Positions 8,344-17,612 of a stretch of 64,000 nucleotides of DNA are shown here, one piece after another. Location: NCBI RefSeq assembly GCF_002104795.1, contig NZ_NCXO01000016.1:1-64000 (forward strand). The letters are read 5' to 3'. Under the pieces are notes generated by a model. It saw only the letters and a list, made by a program, of their open reading frames with translations, was not told the DNA's origin and ran no database searches. Made by a program: the position numbers and the translations under genes. The stretch's first letter is position 1. Every line of letters starts with the position of its first letter. This DNA comes from Mycolicibacillus koreensis (lineage in GTDB: Bacteria; Actinomycetota; Actinomycetes; Mycobacteriales; Mycobacteriaceae).

Positions 8344-8685
8344 TCACGGGTTCAGCACGTACAGCACCGCGAACAGCGCCGCCTCCACGACCCCGGCCAC
8401 CGCGAACGTCACCGCGAACCCGCGCACCCACCACCGCTGCGGCAGCGCGAACGGCATGATCACCGCGGCGACCACCGCAGCCGGCACCGACATCAGCATC
8501 CCGAAGACCATGCCGTAGCCGTGCGGATCGTAGCTGCGGTCCGAGGAGTGCAGCAGCGACAGGATCGGCAGCGACAGCAGCATCAACCAGCACATGGTGG
8601 CCAGCGTGCCGATCACCGCGGCCAGTACGCGCGCCACCAGCACCCCGGTCGACTGCACGTTCGGAGTCTCCGCCGGCGTCGTCAT
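8344..8685 (-). CDS. Small membrane protein, unknown function
   Basis: 113 aa from ATG 8685 (MTTPAETPNV); an upstream in-frame start at 8724 adds an unlikely basic segment. Three hydrophobic segments are visible (VLAAVIGTLATMCWLMLLSL, a central MVFGMLMSVPAAVVAAVIM, and a C-terminal FAVTFAVAGVVEAALFAVLY), so it should be an integral membrane protein. No family is recognised. It is convergent with the MprF-like gene, the stops being 1 bp apart, and lies upstream of, but is separate from, galK on the same strand. Confidence 0.6.
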   Translation of the reverse strand: MTTPAETPNVQSTGVLVARVLAAVIGTLATMCWLMLLSLPILSLLHSSDRSYDPHGYGMVFGMLMSVPAAVVAAVIMPFALPQRWWVRGFAVTFAVAGVVEAALFAVLYVLNP

Positions 8686-8738
8686 GGGGTCAGCCTGCCA
8701 GGCCCACCGACCCCGCCGGCACACGAATTATCGGGCCC

Positions 8739-9830
8739 TCAGGGGCACAGCCCGGCGCCGTCGGCGGCGAACGTGCGGGTGATCGTCGGCTCGGCGTACC
8801 CGGCGGCGACGACCGCGGCGCGCACCGCCGCGCCGATCTCGCGGGCGCGCGCCTCGGGCACCAGCGCGATGACGCTGCCGCCGAACCCTCCGCCGGTCAT
8901 CCGCGCGCCCAGCGCCCCGGCGTCGACGGCGGTGTCGGCGATCAGATCGATGTGGGCGGTGGTGATCGCGAAATCGTCGCGCATCGAGGCGTGCGACTCA
9001 GTCCACAGCCGCCCCCCGGCAACGAAATCCGCATCGGCGAGGGCGGCGACGAAATCGAGCACCCGACGGTTCTCGGTCACCACGTGCCGGGCGCGCCGGG
9101 CGTCGATCGGGTCGGCGACCCCCTCGAGTGCTGCCACGTCGTCGACCTCCCGCAGCGACGCGAGCTGAAGGTCGGCGGCGGCGCGTTCACAGGAGGCCCG
9201 CCGGGCGGCGTACGCCCCGCCGACGTGGTCGTGGCGGGAGTGCGAGTCGATGAGCAGCAACGCGACCGCGTGACCGTACGGGTCGAACGTCACCGGGCGC
9301 ACCGCGACGTCGCGGAAGTCGATGAGCAGCGCGGTCGCCGACGCCCCGTACAGCGCGGCGAGCTGGTCGAGCAGACCGGTCGGGGCGCCGACGTAGTCGT
9401 TCTCGGCGCGCTGGGCGATGCGGGCCGCCTCGGTGCGGTCGATGGTCAGACCCGCTGCGGTGCTCAACGCGCCGAGCACCGCGCATTCCAGCGCCGCCGA
9501 CGACGACAGCCCCGCCCCGATCGGCACGTCGGAGGCCACGGCCAGCTGGCCCCCGGGTACGGCGTAGCCGCTGCGGCGCAGCGACCAGATCACCCCGGCC
9601 ACATACGCCGCCCATCCGCTCACCGCGCCCGGGGCGGTGTCCAGCGCGATGTGCACCGGCTCCTCGGCATGGTCGCTGTAGGCGGTGACGCTGTCGGTGT
9701 CGGCGTCGCCGGGGATGAAGGTGGCAATCGTGCGCTGCGGCAACGCGATCGGCAACGCGAACCCACCGTTGTAGTCGGTGTGCTCGCCGATCAGGTTGAT
9801 CCGCCCCGGCGCGGCGTAACGCACCGTCAC
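8739..9830 (-). CDS. galK: Galactokinase
   Basis: 363 aa. It phosphorylates galactose to galactose 1-phosphate in the Leloir pathway. Motifs are those of the GHMP kinase family: the galactokinase signature GEHTDYNGG at 15-23, the ATP-binding loop [13 protein letters not shown] at about 103-115, and the C-terminal MTGGGFGGS. The GTG start at 9830 overlaps the TGA of galT by 4 bp (GTGA), implying translational coupling. Length is normal. No galE is visible nearby. Confidence 0.95.
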   Translation of the reverse strand: MTVRYAAPGRINLIGEHTDYNGGFALPIALPQRTIATFIPGDADTDSVTAYSDHAEEPVHIALDTAPGAVSGWAAYVAGVIWSLRRSGYAVPGGQLAVASDVPIGAGLSSSAALECAVLGALSTAAGLTIDRTEAARIAQRAENDYVGAPTGLLDQLAALYGASATALLIDFRDVAVRPVTFDPYGHAVALLLIDSHSRHDHVGGAYAARRASCERAAADLQLASLREVDDVAALEGVADPIDARRARHVVTENRRVLDFVAALADADFVAGGRLWTESHASMRDDFAITTAHIDLIADTAVDAGALGARMTGGGFGGSVIALVPEARAREIGAAVRAAVVAAGYAEPTITRTFAADGAGLCP

Positions 9831-10909
9831 CGGGCCTGCTCCCGCAACCGGGCGGCCACCGACTCGGGGGTGACGTCGACGATGAACGCGTCCATCGCCG
9901 ACTCCGACCCGGCCAGGTACTTCAGTTTGGTGGCGCTGCGGCGAATCGAGAGGAACTCGACGTGGAAGTAGCCGTCGCGTTGCGCAGCGCTGTCGCGATA
10001 CTGGTGCAGCGCAGCAATATACGGCAGCGGCGCACCGTAGAGCGCGTCGAAGCGGCGCAGCACCTCCTGGTAGAGCGCGGCGAACTCGTCGAGTTCGGTC
10101 TCGGTGAGCTCGGTGAGGTTGCGCACCCACCGATTGGGGTACAGGTGCACCTCCACCGGCCAGCGCGCCGCGAACGGCACGAACGCGGTGAACGTCGCGC
10201 TGCGGGCGATCACCCGGGTTCCGTCGGCGACCTCGCGCGCCAACAGGTCGGCGAAAAGGTTGCCGCCGTGGCGGTCCCGGTGCTCGCGGGCTCGGGCCAG
10301 CATGGTCGCGGTGCGCGGCGTCAGGTACGGGTAGGCGTAGATCTGGCCGTGCGGGTGCGACAGCGTCACCCCGATCTCCTCGCCGCGGTTCTCGAAACAG
10401 AACACCTGCTCGACGCCGTCGGCGGCCAGCAGAGCCGCGGTGCGCTGCCGCCAGGCCGCCACGACCAACCGCGCCTGGGCGAAAGGCAGGTCGGCGAAGG
10501 AGCCGGTGTGGTCGGCGGAGAAGCAGATCACCTCGCAGCGGCCGTTGCCGGGCGCGGTGTGAAACCCCGGGGCGCGGGGCGTGCTGATCGGCCCGGCTCC
10601 GGCGAGGCTGGGAAACCGGTTCTCGAACACCACCACGTCGTAGTCGGGTGCCGGGATCTCGCTGGTGGTCCCGCCCGGTCCCGGGCACAGCGGGCACTGG
10701 TCGGCGGGCGGCTTGTAGGTGCGGTCCTGGCGGTCGGCGGCGATGATCACCCACGCTCCGGTGGTCTGGTCGAAGCGCAACTCGGTGGGCTGCTCGCGGC
10801 GCGGCGGCAGCGGGCGCCGGTCGGCCACCGGTGCCGGCACGTGAGCCGGCAGGGAGAAAAACAGCAGTTCACGCCCGTCGGCGAGGGGCCACACGGTGGG
10901 CTCGGTCAC
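9827..10909 (-). CDS. galT: Galactose-1-phosphate uridylyltransferase
   Basis: 360 aa in one chain. It exchanges UMP between UDP-glucose and galactose 1-phosphate. The HIT-superfamily active site is present as [12 protein letters not shown] (HPH with following Gln), and an N-terminal zinc-binding pair is seen in CPLCPG. In M. tuberculosis H37Rv the gene is split (galTa/galTb); here it is intact. It is first in a galT-galK operon with a 4-bp overlap and is divergent from the FUSC-type gene, the starts being 92 bp apart. Confidence 0.95.
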   Translation of the reverse strand: MTEPTVWPLADGRELLFFSLPAHVPAPVADRRPLPPRREQPTELRFDQTTGAWVIIAADRQDRTYKPPADQCPLCPGPGGTTSEIPAPDYDVVVFENRFPSLAGAGPISTPRAPGFHTAPGNGRCEVICFSADHTGSFADLPFAQARLVVAAWRQRTAALLAADGVEQVFCFENRGEEIGVTLSHPHGQIYAYPYLTPRTATMLARAREHRDRHGGNLFADLLAREVADGTRVIARSATFTAFVPFAARWPVEVHLYPNRWVRNLTELTETELDEFAALYQEVLRRFDALYGAPLPYIAALHQYRDSAAQRDGYFHVEFLSIRRSATKLKYLAGSESAMDAFIVDVTPESVAARLREQAR

Positions 10910-11001
10910 GCTTGCGAAGCGTAGCGGCCCGGCGGTGCACCATGGGACAGGGCACGCGTGGCAGTCTGTGCCGGGCGAGATCGAGGCGGAAAAGGGGCGC
11001 G

Positions 11002-13191
11002 GTGGCCGGTCGCAGTGGGGTTCTCGGCGCCGGCCGTGGGGGTGCGCTGAGCCCGGTGGCCGGACGCTTTCTGGTCGAGCAGGCGCGCACCTGGGCGGTC
11101 GGCTCGGATCCGGGGCTGTTGCGGCTGCAGACCGCGATTCGCACCACGATCGCGCTGGGGGTGGCCCTCGGGGTGCTCTACCTGTTGGCGTTGGCGACCG
11201 GGGCGCCGGTGACGGTGTCCGTGCTCGGCGCGGTGGTGGCGATGATCTCCGCCCGCGCGGTCAACGAACCCGATCCGCGCCGCCAGCGCATCACGCTGCT
11301 GCTGCTGCCGGTTCCGGCGGCGGCGGCGATCACCGTGGCCAGTCTGCTCGGCCCGCACTGGATCGCCGCGGACGTGGTGTTCGTGGCGATCACGTTCGTC
11401 GCGGTGTACGTGCGCCGCTTCGGCCCGCGCGGGATGGCGCTGGGGATGGTCGCGGTGATGACCTACTTCTTCACCCTGTTTTTGGAGGCCACCCCCGCCG
11501 AGTTGCCGTGGCTGATCGCGGCGGTGGCGGTCGGTGCTGCCTGCACCCTGCTGATCAGCAGCTACCTGCTGCCCGACCGCCCAGAGCGGGTGCTGCACCG
11601 TACGGTGCGGGCGTTGCGCGCGCGGATGGCGATCGTCGCCGAGACCGCCGCCGACGTGGTCGCCGCCGGCCCGGACGATGAGCGTCGGCGACGACGGCTG
11701 GCGGTGCGGGTGGCCCGGCTCAACGAGACCGCGCTGATGGCGCAGTCCCAGATCGAGGAGAAGGTCGATCCGGCGCTGGTGTGGCCCGGTGTCGACGGCG
11801 CGGACCTGGCGTTGCGGCTCTTCGACGCCGAGTTGACCTTCGAGCGGGTCGCGATCACCGCCGGACGCGCCGCGGGTGCGGACCTGGCGCCGGCCACCCG
11901 GTCCCAGGTCGCCGCGGTGCTGTCGGATCTGGCCGCCGAGATGCGGGTGCCGCGCTCGGTCGGGCTGGACCGGGTGGAGGCGGCGGCGCGCCCGCTCATC
12001 ACCGCCGATCCCGCCGGCACCCGCGGCACCGAGCTGTATGCCCGCCGCGTCGGCATGGCGGTCACCGACGCGGTCGCGGTGATCCGCCGGATCCGCGAGC
12101 TCGCCGAGCGGGGCAGCGCGAGCCCGGCCGCCCCGCTGGCCACCCAATCGGCCCCCGAACCGCCCGACGGCGACGGCATGCGCCCGACCACCCGGCAGGC
12201 CATCCAGGTCACCGTCGCGGTGTCGCTGGCGATCGTGGCCGGGGAGGCGCTCTCCCCGGCCCGGTGGTACTGGGCGGTGATCGCCGCGTTCGTGACCTTC
12301 GCCGGCACCACCTCGTTCGGCGAGACCCTCACCAAGGGCTGGCAGCGGCTGCTGGGCACCGTGCTCGGCGTGCCGGCCGGGGTGCTGGTGGCCACCGCGG
12401 TCTCCGGGCGTCCCGGCGCGGCGGTGCTGCTGATCTTCGTCTGCCTGTTCGCCGCCTTCTATCTGATGAAGGTGTCGTATGCGTTGATGATCTTCTGGAT
12501 CACCACCGTGTTGGCGCTGCTGTACGGGCTGCTCGGCCAGTTCAGCCTCGACGTGCTGGTGCTGCGGATCGAGGAGACCGCGATCGGTGCGGTCATCGGG
12601 GTGGGGGTCGCGCTGCTGGTGTTGCCGACACGGACCAAAACCGCGATCCGCGACGCGGCGTGCGCGTTTTTGACCGCGCTGTCGGAATCGGTGGACACCT
12701 CGGTGGCCGCCCTGGCCGGCGACACGGTGCACCCGACCGATCAGGCCCGCCGGGTGCATACCCAGCTGCAGCAGTTCCGCACCGCCGCAAAACCGGTCAC
12801 CGTCGGCATCGCCGGGATCGCGGGGCGCAACACCATGCGCCGCAGCCTGCGGCTGGTCAACGCCTGCGACCACTACGCGCGGGCGCTCGCCCGCGCCAGC
12901 GCCGTGCCCACCACACAATCCCGGCAGGTGACCAACCTGATCGCCGCCGCGGCCGCCCAGACGCGCGCCAACATCGACGCGCTCATCGCCCACCTGCAGC
13001 GCCGCGATCCGCGGGGGCTGCGCTCGGCCACCGATCTGCTCGACGCCGCCGAAGCCCTCGCCACCCCGACCGCCGGTCCGGACACCGAGAACCGGCGGGT
13101 CGCCGGGGCGGTGCAGGCGCTACGTCAGATCGACCGGGCTCTGCTCGACGCCGCCGTCGACCTCGGGGTGCCCACCGTCAACCTCTGGTAG
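11002..13191 (+). CDS. FUSC-family integral membrane protein (aromatic acid exporter-like)
   Basis: 729 aa from GTG 11002, chosen because GAAAAGGGGC lies just upstream; open frame continues upstream only as an antisense of galT. Two blocks of five to six membrane helices (about residues 50-180 and 400-560) are each followed by a soluble helical domain, the FUSC/YccS/AaeB layout. The second block has the family's WAVIAAFVTFAGTTSFGETLTKG-like stretch. Members export aromatic acids or act as poorly defined envelope transporters; the substrate here is unknown. The last 72 bp overlap the opposite-strand gene 13120-13995. Confidence 0.85.
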   Translation: MAGRSGVLGAGRGGALSPVAGRFLVEQARTWAVGSDPGLLRLQTAIRTTIALGVALGVLYLLALATGAPVTVSVLGAVVAMISARAVNEPDPRRQRITLLLLPVPAAAAITVASLLGPHWIAADVVFVAITFVAVYVRRFGPRGMALGMVAVMTYFFTLFLEATPAELPWLIAAVAVGAACTLLISSYLLPDRPERVLHRTVRALRARMAIVAETAADVVAAGPDDERRRRRLAVRVARLNETALMAQSQIEEKVDPALVWPGVDGADLALRLFDAELTFERVAITAGRAAGADLAPATRSQVAAVLSDLAAEMRVPRSVGLDRVEAAARPLITADPAGTRGTELYARRVGMAVTDAVAVIRRIRELAERGSASPAAPLATQSAPEPPDGDGMRPTTRQAIQVTVAVSLAIVAGEALSPARWYWAVIAAFVTFAGTTSFGETLTKGWQRLLGTVLGVPAGVLVATAVSGRPGAAVLLIFVCLFAAFYLMKVSYALMIFWITTVLALLYGLLGQFSLDVLVLRIEETAIGAVIGVGVALLVLPTRTKTAIRDAACAFLTALSESVDTSVAALAGDTVHPTDQARRVHTQLQQFRTAAKPVTVGIAGIAGRNTMRRSLRLVNACDHYARALARASAVPTTQSRQVTNLIAAAAAQTRANIDALIAHLQRRDPRGLRSATDLLDAAEALATPTAGPDTENRRVAGAVQALRQIDRALLDAAVDLGVPTVNLW

Positions 13192-13995
13192 CCCCACCGC
13201 ATCGGGACGGGCCTGTTGGTAGGCGCCCAGGTAGGCGGTGGCGGCCTTCGCGGCACGGCGCAGCGCCCCGTATTCGCCGAGGTAGGCGGCCACCCCGCCG
13301 ACACCGGGCAGCACCGACAGCCGGCGGAACACCCGCCGCGGTTGGGGGCGGCGGTCCAACTCGTCGCCGATCCCGCGCAGCACCGCCGCCAGGTGCCACC
13401 AGGTGCGGATCAGCGTGATCGGGTTGCGCGAGGGACGCGGCTCCTCGACGTCCCCGTCCGGGTCGAGGTGACGTTCGGCGAGGTCACGGTCGAGGCTGCG
13501 CCCACACAGCACCGCGGCGAGCAGCTGGACACACACCGCGGGGTCGGTGACACCGTGTTCGCGGGCGACGGCGCACAGCACCAGCGCCTGGTTGGCGAAG
13601 CCCAGCATCGGCTGCACCGGCAGCAACGTGCTCAGCAACCCCAACGACCGGGGCGAGGCGACCGCGAGGGTGTTCAGCGCGCCGACCCGGCGCACCCACC
13701 AGTTGGCACGGTGACGCACGTCCATGCCGTCCCACGCCCGGGTGCCGGGGGCGTGGGCGACGTTGATCACCCACGCGGCGCCGTCGACCATCGACTCGAG
13801 CGCCGACTCGAGCACCGCGGGTCCGGCGGGCGCCCGGTCGGCGGCGGGATCGTCGTGGGTGCGCGCCTTCAGCCCCAGCGGGTCGGTGTCGGCGAGCATC
13901 CCCAGCAGTGGGGTGATCAGTCGCACGGCGCGGCCCAAAGCGGCGGCGACGTCGTCGTCGGTGAGCACGGCGCGGGAGGAACGCAGAAGACCCAT
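13120..13995 (-). CDS. Conserved-looking protein of unknown function, 3' end antisense to FUSC gene
   Basis: 291 aa from ATG 13995 (MGLLRSSRAVLTDDD). Largely alpha-helical and Ala/Leu/Arg-rich with no clear signal peptide. A moderately hydrophobic stretch around SLGLLSTLLPVQPMLGFANQ and a Trp-rich patch (RANWWVRRVGALN) are seen. The tail has a duplicated EVDGGHPEVDGG. I do not recognise the family. It overlaps the FUSC gene tail-to-tail by 72 bp, which leaves both C-termini constrained by the same DNA. It is divergent from the RES toxin-antitoxin operon, the starts 97 bp apart. Confidence 0.6.
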   Translation of the reverse strand: MGLLRSSRAVLTDDDVAAALGRAVRLITPLLGMLADTDPLGLKARTHDDPAADRAPAGPAVLESALESMVDGAAWVINVAHAPGTRAWDGMDVRHRANWWVRRVGALNTLAVASPRSLGLLSTLLPVQPMLGFANQALVLCAVAREHGVTDPAVCVQLLAAVLCGRSLDRDLAERHLDPDGDVEEPRPSRNPITLIRTWWHLAAVLRGIGDELDRRPQPRRVFRRLSVLPGVGGVAAYLGEYGALRRAAKAATAYLGAYQQARPDAVGLPEVDGGHPEVDGGVEQSPVDLT

Positions 13996-14056
13996 GGCCT
14001 GATCCTGCTCGACCGCCCGGGCACACCTCAATACACCTCCCCCACGACGGTTTCGA

Positions 14057-14086
14057 TTGTTTCGATGTCGGTGCACCGGGTAGGCT
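14057..14086 (+). promoter_or_regulatory. Promoter of the RES toxin-antitoxin operon
   Basis: A -35-like TTGTTT (14057-14062), an 18-bp spacer and a -10 TAGGCT (14081-14086) are followed after 6 nt by the ATG, so the transcript should be leaderless. A short direct repeat TTTCGAT occurs at 14051-14057 and 14060-14066 and overlaps the -35 region; it is a candidate site for autoregulation. Confidence 0.55.
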
Positions 14087-14092
14087 GATGTC

Positions 14093-14605
14093 ATGTCCAC
14101 CGCCGCCACCCTCGCCGAACGCATCGCCGACCGCGCGCGCCGCGACGCCGAGTTCGCCGAGGTGCTCGACACCTTGCTCACCGCACCGACCACCCCGTCG
14201 GGAACGCTGGAACGCGTTGCCGCCCAGAGCCTCAACGATCAGCGCAACGCCGCGCTGGTCGCCGAGTTCACGGCCGGCTCCCTGCCGACCCCGGACGTTC
14301 AGCGTCGGTTGGGGTTCTCCTCTCCGCAGGCGGTGCACCGGCTGCGCAGCCGCGGCAAGCTTTTGGGCGCGCCGGTGGGCAACCGCACCTGGTTCCCGGC
14401 GTGGCAGTTCGACGGGGACCGGCTGCGCGCCGACCTGCCCGAACTGTTGGAGCTGCTGGGCCGGTTCACCGACGACGCGCTGGCCGCCGACCGGATCATG
14501 CGGTTGAGCCGCGACGACCTCGACGGCGACTCGATCGTCGAGGCGCTGCGCCACCGAGACCGGGCGCCCACCGCCCGGACGCTGCTGGCCGCCCTCGGTG
14601 CCTGA
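14093..14605 (+). CDS. Putative antitoxin partner of the RES toxin
   Basis: 170 aa. It is placed directly before a RES-domain gene and overlaps it by 8 bp, the usual order for RES toxin-antitoxin pairs (antitoxin first). The N-terminal half is helical (TLAERIADRARRDAEFAEVL); the centre has a helix-turn-helix-like region, LPTPDVQRRLGFSSPQAVHR; the C-terminus (LDGDSIVEALRHRD) may be the part that covers the toxin. The usual Xre/DUF2384 antitoxin signature is not obvious, so this may be a variant class. A function as antitoxin and autorepressor is inferred from context. Confidence 0.7.
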   Translation: MSTAATLAERIADRARRDAEFAEVLDTLLTAPTTPSGTLERVAAQSLNDQRNAALVAEFTAGSLPTPDVQRRLGFSSPQAVHRLRSRGKLLGAPVGNRTWFPAWQFDGDRLRADLPELLELLGRFTDDALAADRIMRLSRDDLDGDSIVEALRHRDRAPTARTLLAALGA

Positions 14606-15236
14606 GCTCGCCGCCGGCTACCGCCGCCCGCTGCCCGCCGAGCGCCCCTCCGGGTTGGCGCGGCGGCGCCTGCCGGCGGGCACCACCCTGTGGCGGCTGG
14701 AGGCCCAGGGGCCCGAGGCCTGGGACTGGGCGGGGTTCGCGACCCCGCGGTTCCGGTTCGACCCCGAGTCGGGGGCGTTTCGCACCCGCTACGCCGGGTC
14801 GACGCTGCCCGGCGCGGCCCGCGAACGCTACCGCGGCACCGGGCTGTTGATCCCCGCCGACCACGCCGACCAGCAGATCACCCGCCTGGTGGCAGCGCGC
14901 CCGCTGCGGGTGCTCGACCTGCGCACCGAACGCAACCTGGACCTGCTGGACCTCGACGATCAGATCAGCACCGGCCAGCACCCGGCGGTGTGGCGCACCT
15001 GCCACCGGCTCGCCGACGCGGTGCACCGCTGGTGGCCGCCGACGCCGGCCGATCCGCATCCCCTCGACGCGATCGTGTACCGGTCGCGCACCACCCCGGA
15101 GACCTCGCTGAACGTCGCGATCTTCGGCATTGCCGCGTTCACCGCCCGGTGCTGGCCGCTGGGTCGGCGCACCGACCTGCTGGCCGAGTTGGTGTTGCAC
15201 CACGGCTTCACGATTGGGTGGGAGCTGGGCGGCTGA
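14598..15236 (+). CDS. RES-domain toxin (NAD-degrading family)
   Basis: 212 aa from GTG 14598, which overlaps the antitoxin stop by 8 bp. It has the RES-domain pattern: Arg33 in TLWRL, the RFDPESGAFRTRYAG strand region (52-67), a Glu at 76 in ARERY, and Ser163 in IVYRSR, matching the Arg-Glu-Ser triad that names the family. Known members such as MbcT degrade or phosphorolyse NAD+ and are blocked by their antitoxin. Activity here is inferred. The end overlaps the convergent DUF309 gene by 29 bp. Confidence 0.8.
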   Translation: MPELAAGYRRPLPAERPSGLARRRLPAGTTLWRLEAQGPEAWDWAGFATPRFRFDPESGAFRTRYAGSTLPGAARERYRGTGLLIPADHADQQITRLVAARPLRVLDLRTERNLDLLDLDDQISTGQHPAVWRTCHRLADAVHRWWPPTPADPHPLDAIVYRSRTTPETSLNVAIFGIAAFTARCWPLGRRTDLLAELVLHHGFTIGWELGG

Positions 15237-15726
15237 CCAGCCGGGGCCGCAGCTGGGTGGCCGGGATCGCCGCCCCGGCGTCGACCCGCTCGGCGAGCCG
15301 CTCGGCGAAGCCGATCAGCCCCGCCACGTCGACGTCGTGGCGCGGTGTCGCCGCACCCAGCCGGCCCGCGCCGCGACGCAGCAACGCCGCCGCACCGGTG
15401 CGGTTGCCGCGTTGGATGTGGGTGATCCCGACCGCGAGCTGGGCCAGCCCCTGCCAGAGCATCCGCTCGTCGTCGGGGCCGGTCTTCCACGCGGCCTCCA
15501 GCACCTCGTGGGCGTGGAACGCCCGCCCCTCGTCGAGCAGGCGCTGCGCGTAGGCGAGTGACTCCGGTGGCGGCAACTGCAGATCCTCGGGCACGGTGGG
15601 CACGCCGCGGCTGCCCCGCGGCAGCGGACGGCCCAGCGCGTCGCGGGGCCGGGCGTTGCGCGGCCGCCCGGATTCGTCACGGTCACGTTCGGCCGGGTCA
15701 CGTTCGGACCGGTCTCGTTCGAACAT
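15208..15726 (-). CDS. DUF309 family protein
   Basis: 172 aa from ATG 15726 (MFERDRSERD); a start at 15759 is possible but would crowd the divergent lipoprotein promoter. The first 45 residues are charged (Asp/Arg/Glu). The DUF309 core follows, with the conserved AHEVLEAAWKTGPDDERMLW segment and a second helix pair GLAQLAVGITHIQRGN. Members are small all-helical proteins of unknown biochemical role. It overlaps the RES toxin gene convergently by 29 bp. Confidence 0.85.
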   Translation of the reverse strand: MFERDRSERDPAERDRDESGRPRNARPRDALGRPLPRGSRGVPTVPEDLQLPPPESLAYAQRLLDEGRAFHAHEVLEAAWKTGPDDERMLWQGLAQLAVGITHIQRGNRTGAAALLRRGAGRLGAATPRHDVDVAGLIGFAERLAERVDAGAAIPATQLRPRLVSRPAPTQS

Positions 15727-15748
15727 AGGACCATCATGCCCGGCCTCG

Positions 15749-15754
15749 TAAACT
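15749..15754 (+). promoter_or_regulatory. -10 box of a leaderless promoter
   Basis: TAAACT ends 7 nt before the GTG at 15762. The transcript would start at or next to the start codon. Confidence 0.5.
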
Positions 15755-15761
15755 CTCACAG

Positions 15762-16529
15762 GTGACGCATCTTCGTTGGATCGCGGCGCTGGGCGCCGTG
15801 TCGCTGCTGGCCGCCGGCTGCCAGGGCTCCCCGGGCGGCGACCCGGACTCCCCGCCGACCACGACGTCGGGACCGATCGGGTTCTGTGCGCAGCTGGGCG
15901 GGCAGTGGAACACCCCGGCGCGACGCTGCACCCTCGACGGGAAAACCGAGCACACCCATGTCAGCGTCACCTATCCGATCGAGCTGATCGACGACCCGAC
16001 CGCCGGTCCGGCGCTGAAAACGTTTGTGCGCGAGTTCTATCACCAGCACGCGGAGTCCGACGGCGGTGGCGACGGCGAGAGCAGCGCCACCCTCAAGCAC
16101 TCGGTGTTCCACCACGGCCCCGACATCACCTCGGTGGTCTTCGACGGCGACTGGTACGTCGCCGGCACCCCTCACCCCAACGAGGAATACACCACGTTCA
16201 CCTTCGACTTCTTCGCCGGACGCCAGATGCAGCTCAGCGACCTGTTCTGCCCCGGCGTCGACCCGACGGAGGCGATCCCGCCACTGATCCACGACCAGAT
16301 CGTCGAGCAGTTCGGTGACGACGGACCGCTGACCGTGGAGAGCTTCGAACCCGGGGCATCCGGCGGAAACTACAGCGACAACTACCGGGCATGGTTCCTC
16401 GACGGCGACGACCTGGTGGTGTACATGCCCGCGGCGCGTGTCGGGCCGGTCGGTGCCGCCGCGGTCAAGGCCCGCGTGCCGCTCACCGAGCTGCAACCGC
16501 ACCTGCACGACGGCGGTTGCCCCACCTGA
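15762..16529 (+). CDS. Lipoprotein with DUF3298/RsiV-like domain
   Basis: 255 aa from GTG 15762. A lipoprotein signal peptide ends in the lipobox LAAGC (Cys20). The mature protein has a beta-rich domain with the features of DUF3298 (RsiV-like) secreted proteins: a central FTFDFFAGRQMQLSDLFC segment and a C-terminal Tyr-rich part ending with VPLTELQPHL. Several mycobacterial lipoproteins of this type exist; their ligand is unknown. No sigma factor gene lies next to it, so an anti-sigma role is not supported. It is located on the outside of the membrane. Confidence 0.7.
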   Translation: MTHLRWIAALGAVSLLAAGCQGSPGGDPDSPPTTTSGPIGFCAQLGGQWNTPARRCTLDGKTEHTHVSVTYPIELIDDPTAGPALKTFVREFYHQHAESDGGGDGESSATLKHSVFHHGPDITSVVFDGDWYVAGTPHPNEEYTTFTFDFFAGRQMQLSDLFCPGVDPTEAIPPLIHDQIVEQFGDDGPLTVESFEPGASGGNYSDNYRAWFLDGDDLVVYMPAARVGPVGAAAVKARVPLTELQPHLHDGGCPT

Positions 16530-16564
16530 CCCACACCGGCGCCCCGATCTGATGGAATATCCCC

Positions 16565-16996
16565 ATGGCGCGCCCCTTCACCGAGACCGAACGTGAACAG
16601 TTCCTCGCCGACAAACACATCTGTGTTCTCTCGGTCGCCGCCGGCGACGGCCGGCCCCCCGCCGCCATCCCGATCTGGTACGACTACACCCCCGGCGGCG
16701 ACATCCTGATCAACACCGGGGTCAACAACCGCACCGCGAAGCTGGTGCGGGCCGCCGGCGTGGTCACCGTGGTGGTGCAGCGTGAAGAACTGCCCTACCA
16801 GTACGTGATCGTGGAGGGCACGGTCACCGCGGCCACCACCCCGGCACCGCTGGAGATCCGCGAGCGGATCGCGGTGCGCTACCTGGGCGAGAAGGCCGGC
16901 CGGGCGTTCGCCCGCTCCGGCGACGACGCCGAGGCGGTGCTGTTCACCATCCGTCCCGATCGCTGGCGCAGCGTCGATTTCACCGGTGACCTCTGA
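16565..16996 (+). CDS. PPOX-class split-barrel flavin/F420-type protein
   Basis: 143 aa. The sequence shows the pyridoxamine 5'-phosphate-oxidase-like split barrel: an N-terminal helix (FTETEREQFLADKHI), then strands VLSVAAGDGRPPAAIPIWYDY, INTGVNNRTAKLVRAAG and a C-terminal VEGTVTAATTPAPLEIRERI. The pattern is that of short mycobacterial F420- or flavin-dependent reductases of the PPOX class. Substrate and cofactor cannot be fixed from sequence. The next gene begins 1 bp after its stop, or overlaps it if the GTG at 16986 is used. Confidence 0.8.
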   Translation: MARPFTETEREQFLADKHICVLSVAAGDGRPPAAIPIWYDYTPGGDILINTGVNNRTAKLVRAAGVVTVVVQREELPYQYVIVEGTVTAATTPAPLEIRERIAVRYLGEKAGRAFARSGDDAEAVLFTIRPDRWRSVDFTGDL

Positions 16997-16997
16997 G

Positions 16998-17576
16998 ATG
17001 GCCGACGCCGAGGACGCGCAGCGCCGGGCGGTCCGCACCCCGGTGTTGGTGCTCGGTATCGCGCTGGTGGTGCTCGGGGTCATCGCCGGGCTGACCGTGG
17101 TGGCGCTCTCCGGGCCCGAGCGTGCCGGGCTCTCCGACGACGCTGCCCGCGCCCGCGTGGTGGAGACGGCCCGCCGGGTCGTCCACGTCGCCTCGCTCTA
17201 CGACGTGCAGGCACGGTTCTGGTTCCAGCCGTGCTCCGCGGAGCCCGGCGCCCCGCCGCCGGCCCCCGAGGAGAACCCGGGGCCGCCCTACACCGGCCGG
17301 GTCGACATGACCTTCGCGATCCCGCGAAACACCACCGCGCAGTCCTCACTAAAAAACGTGGCGGTGCTGCTCGGGGTCAGCGGGTGGCAGACCGCGGCGC
17401 TGACCCCCGACAGCGACCGCTGGACAACGGTCAAAGACGGGGTGGCGACCATGATCTCGCCGGTGCCCGAGGACCCCGACCGCGGCCAGGCGCTGGTGGT
17501 CGGCGAGTGCAACGACTGGAACGATCACCGCGACGACAGCAGCAGCGGTGAGGACGTCAGCGATCAGCTGTGGTGA
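16998..17576 (+). CDS. Membrane-anchored exported protein, unknown function
   Basis: 192 aa from ATG 16998; a GTG at 16986 in the same frame overlaps the previous gene by 11 bp. One membrane segment near the N-terminus ([22 protein letters not shown]) is followed by an exported domain of about 150 residues with two cysteines (FQPCSAEPG and VGECNDW). The C-terminus is Asp/Ser-rich. I do not recognise the domain. It is probably co-transcribed with the PPOX gene. Confidence 0.65.
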   Translation: MADAEDAQRRAVRTPVLVLGIALVVLGVIAGLTVVALSGPERAGLSDDAARARVVETARRVVHVASLYDVQARFWFQPCSAEPGAPPPAPEENPGPPYTGRVDMTFAIPRNTTAQSSLKNVAVLLGVSGWQTAALTPDSDRWTTVKDGVATMISPVPEDPDRGQALVVGECNDWNDHRDDSSSGEDVSDQLW

Positions 17577-17612
17577 GCGCGGCCGCGGCCGCAGCCGCGC
17601 TTGGAGTGCTTG

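Noticed and set aside
10906..12993. Long minus-strand open frame opposite the FUSC gene
   Set aside because: Arg/Gly/His/Gln-rich composition without domains; the plus strand encodes a clear membrane protein.
15762..16529. Anti-sigma factor role for the DUF3298/RsiV-like lipoprotein
   Set aside because: No sigma factor gene is adjacent and the protein has a lipoprotein anchor, not a cytoplasmic sigma-binding domain.
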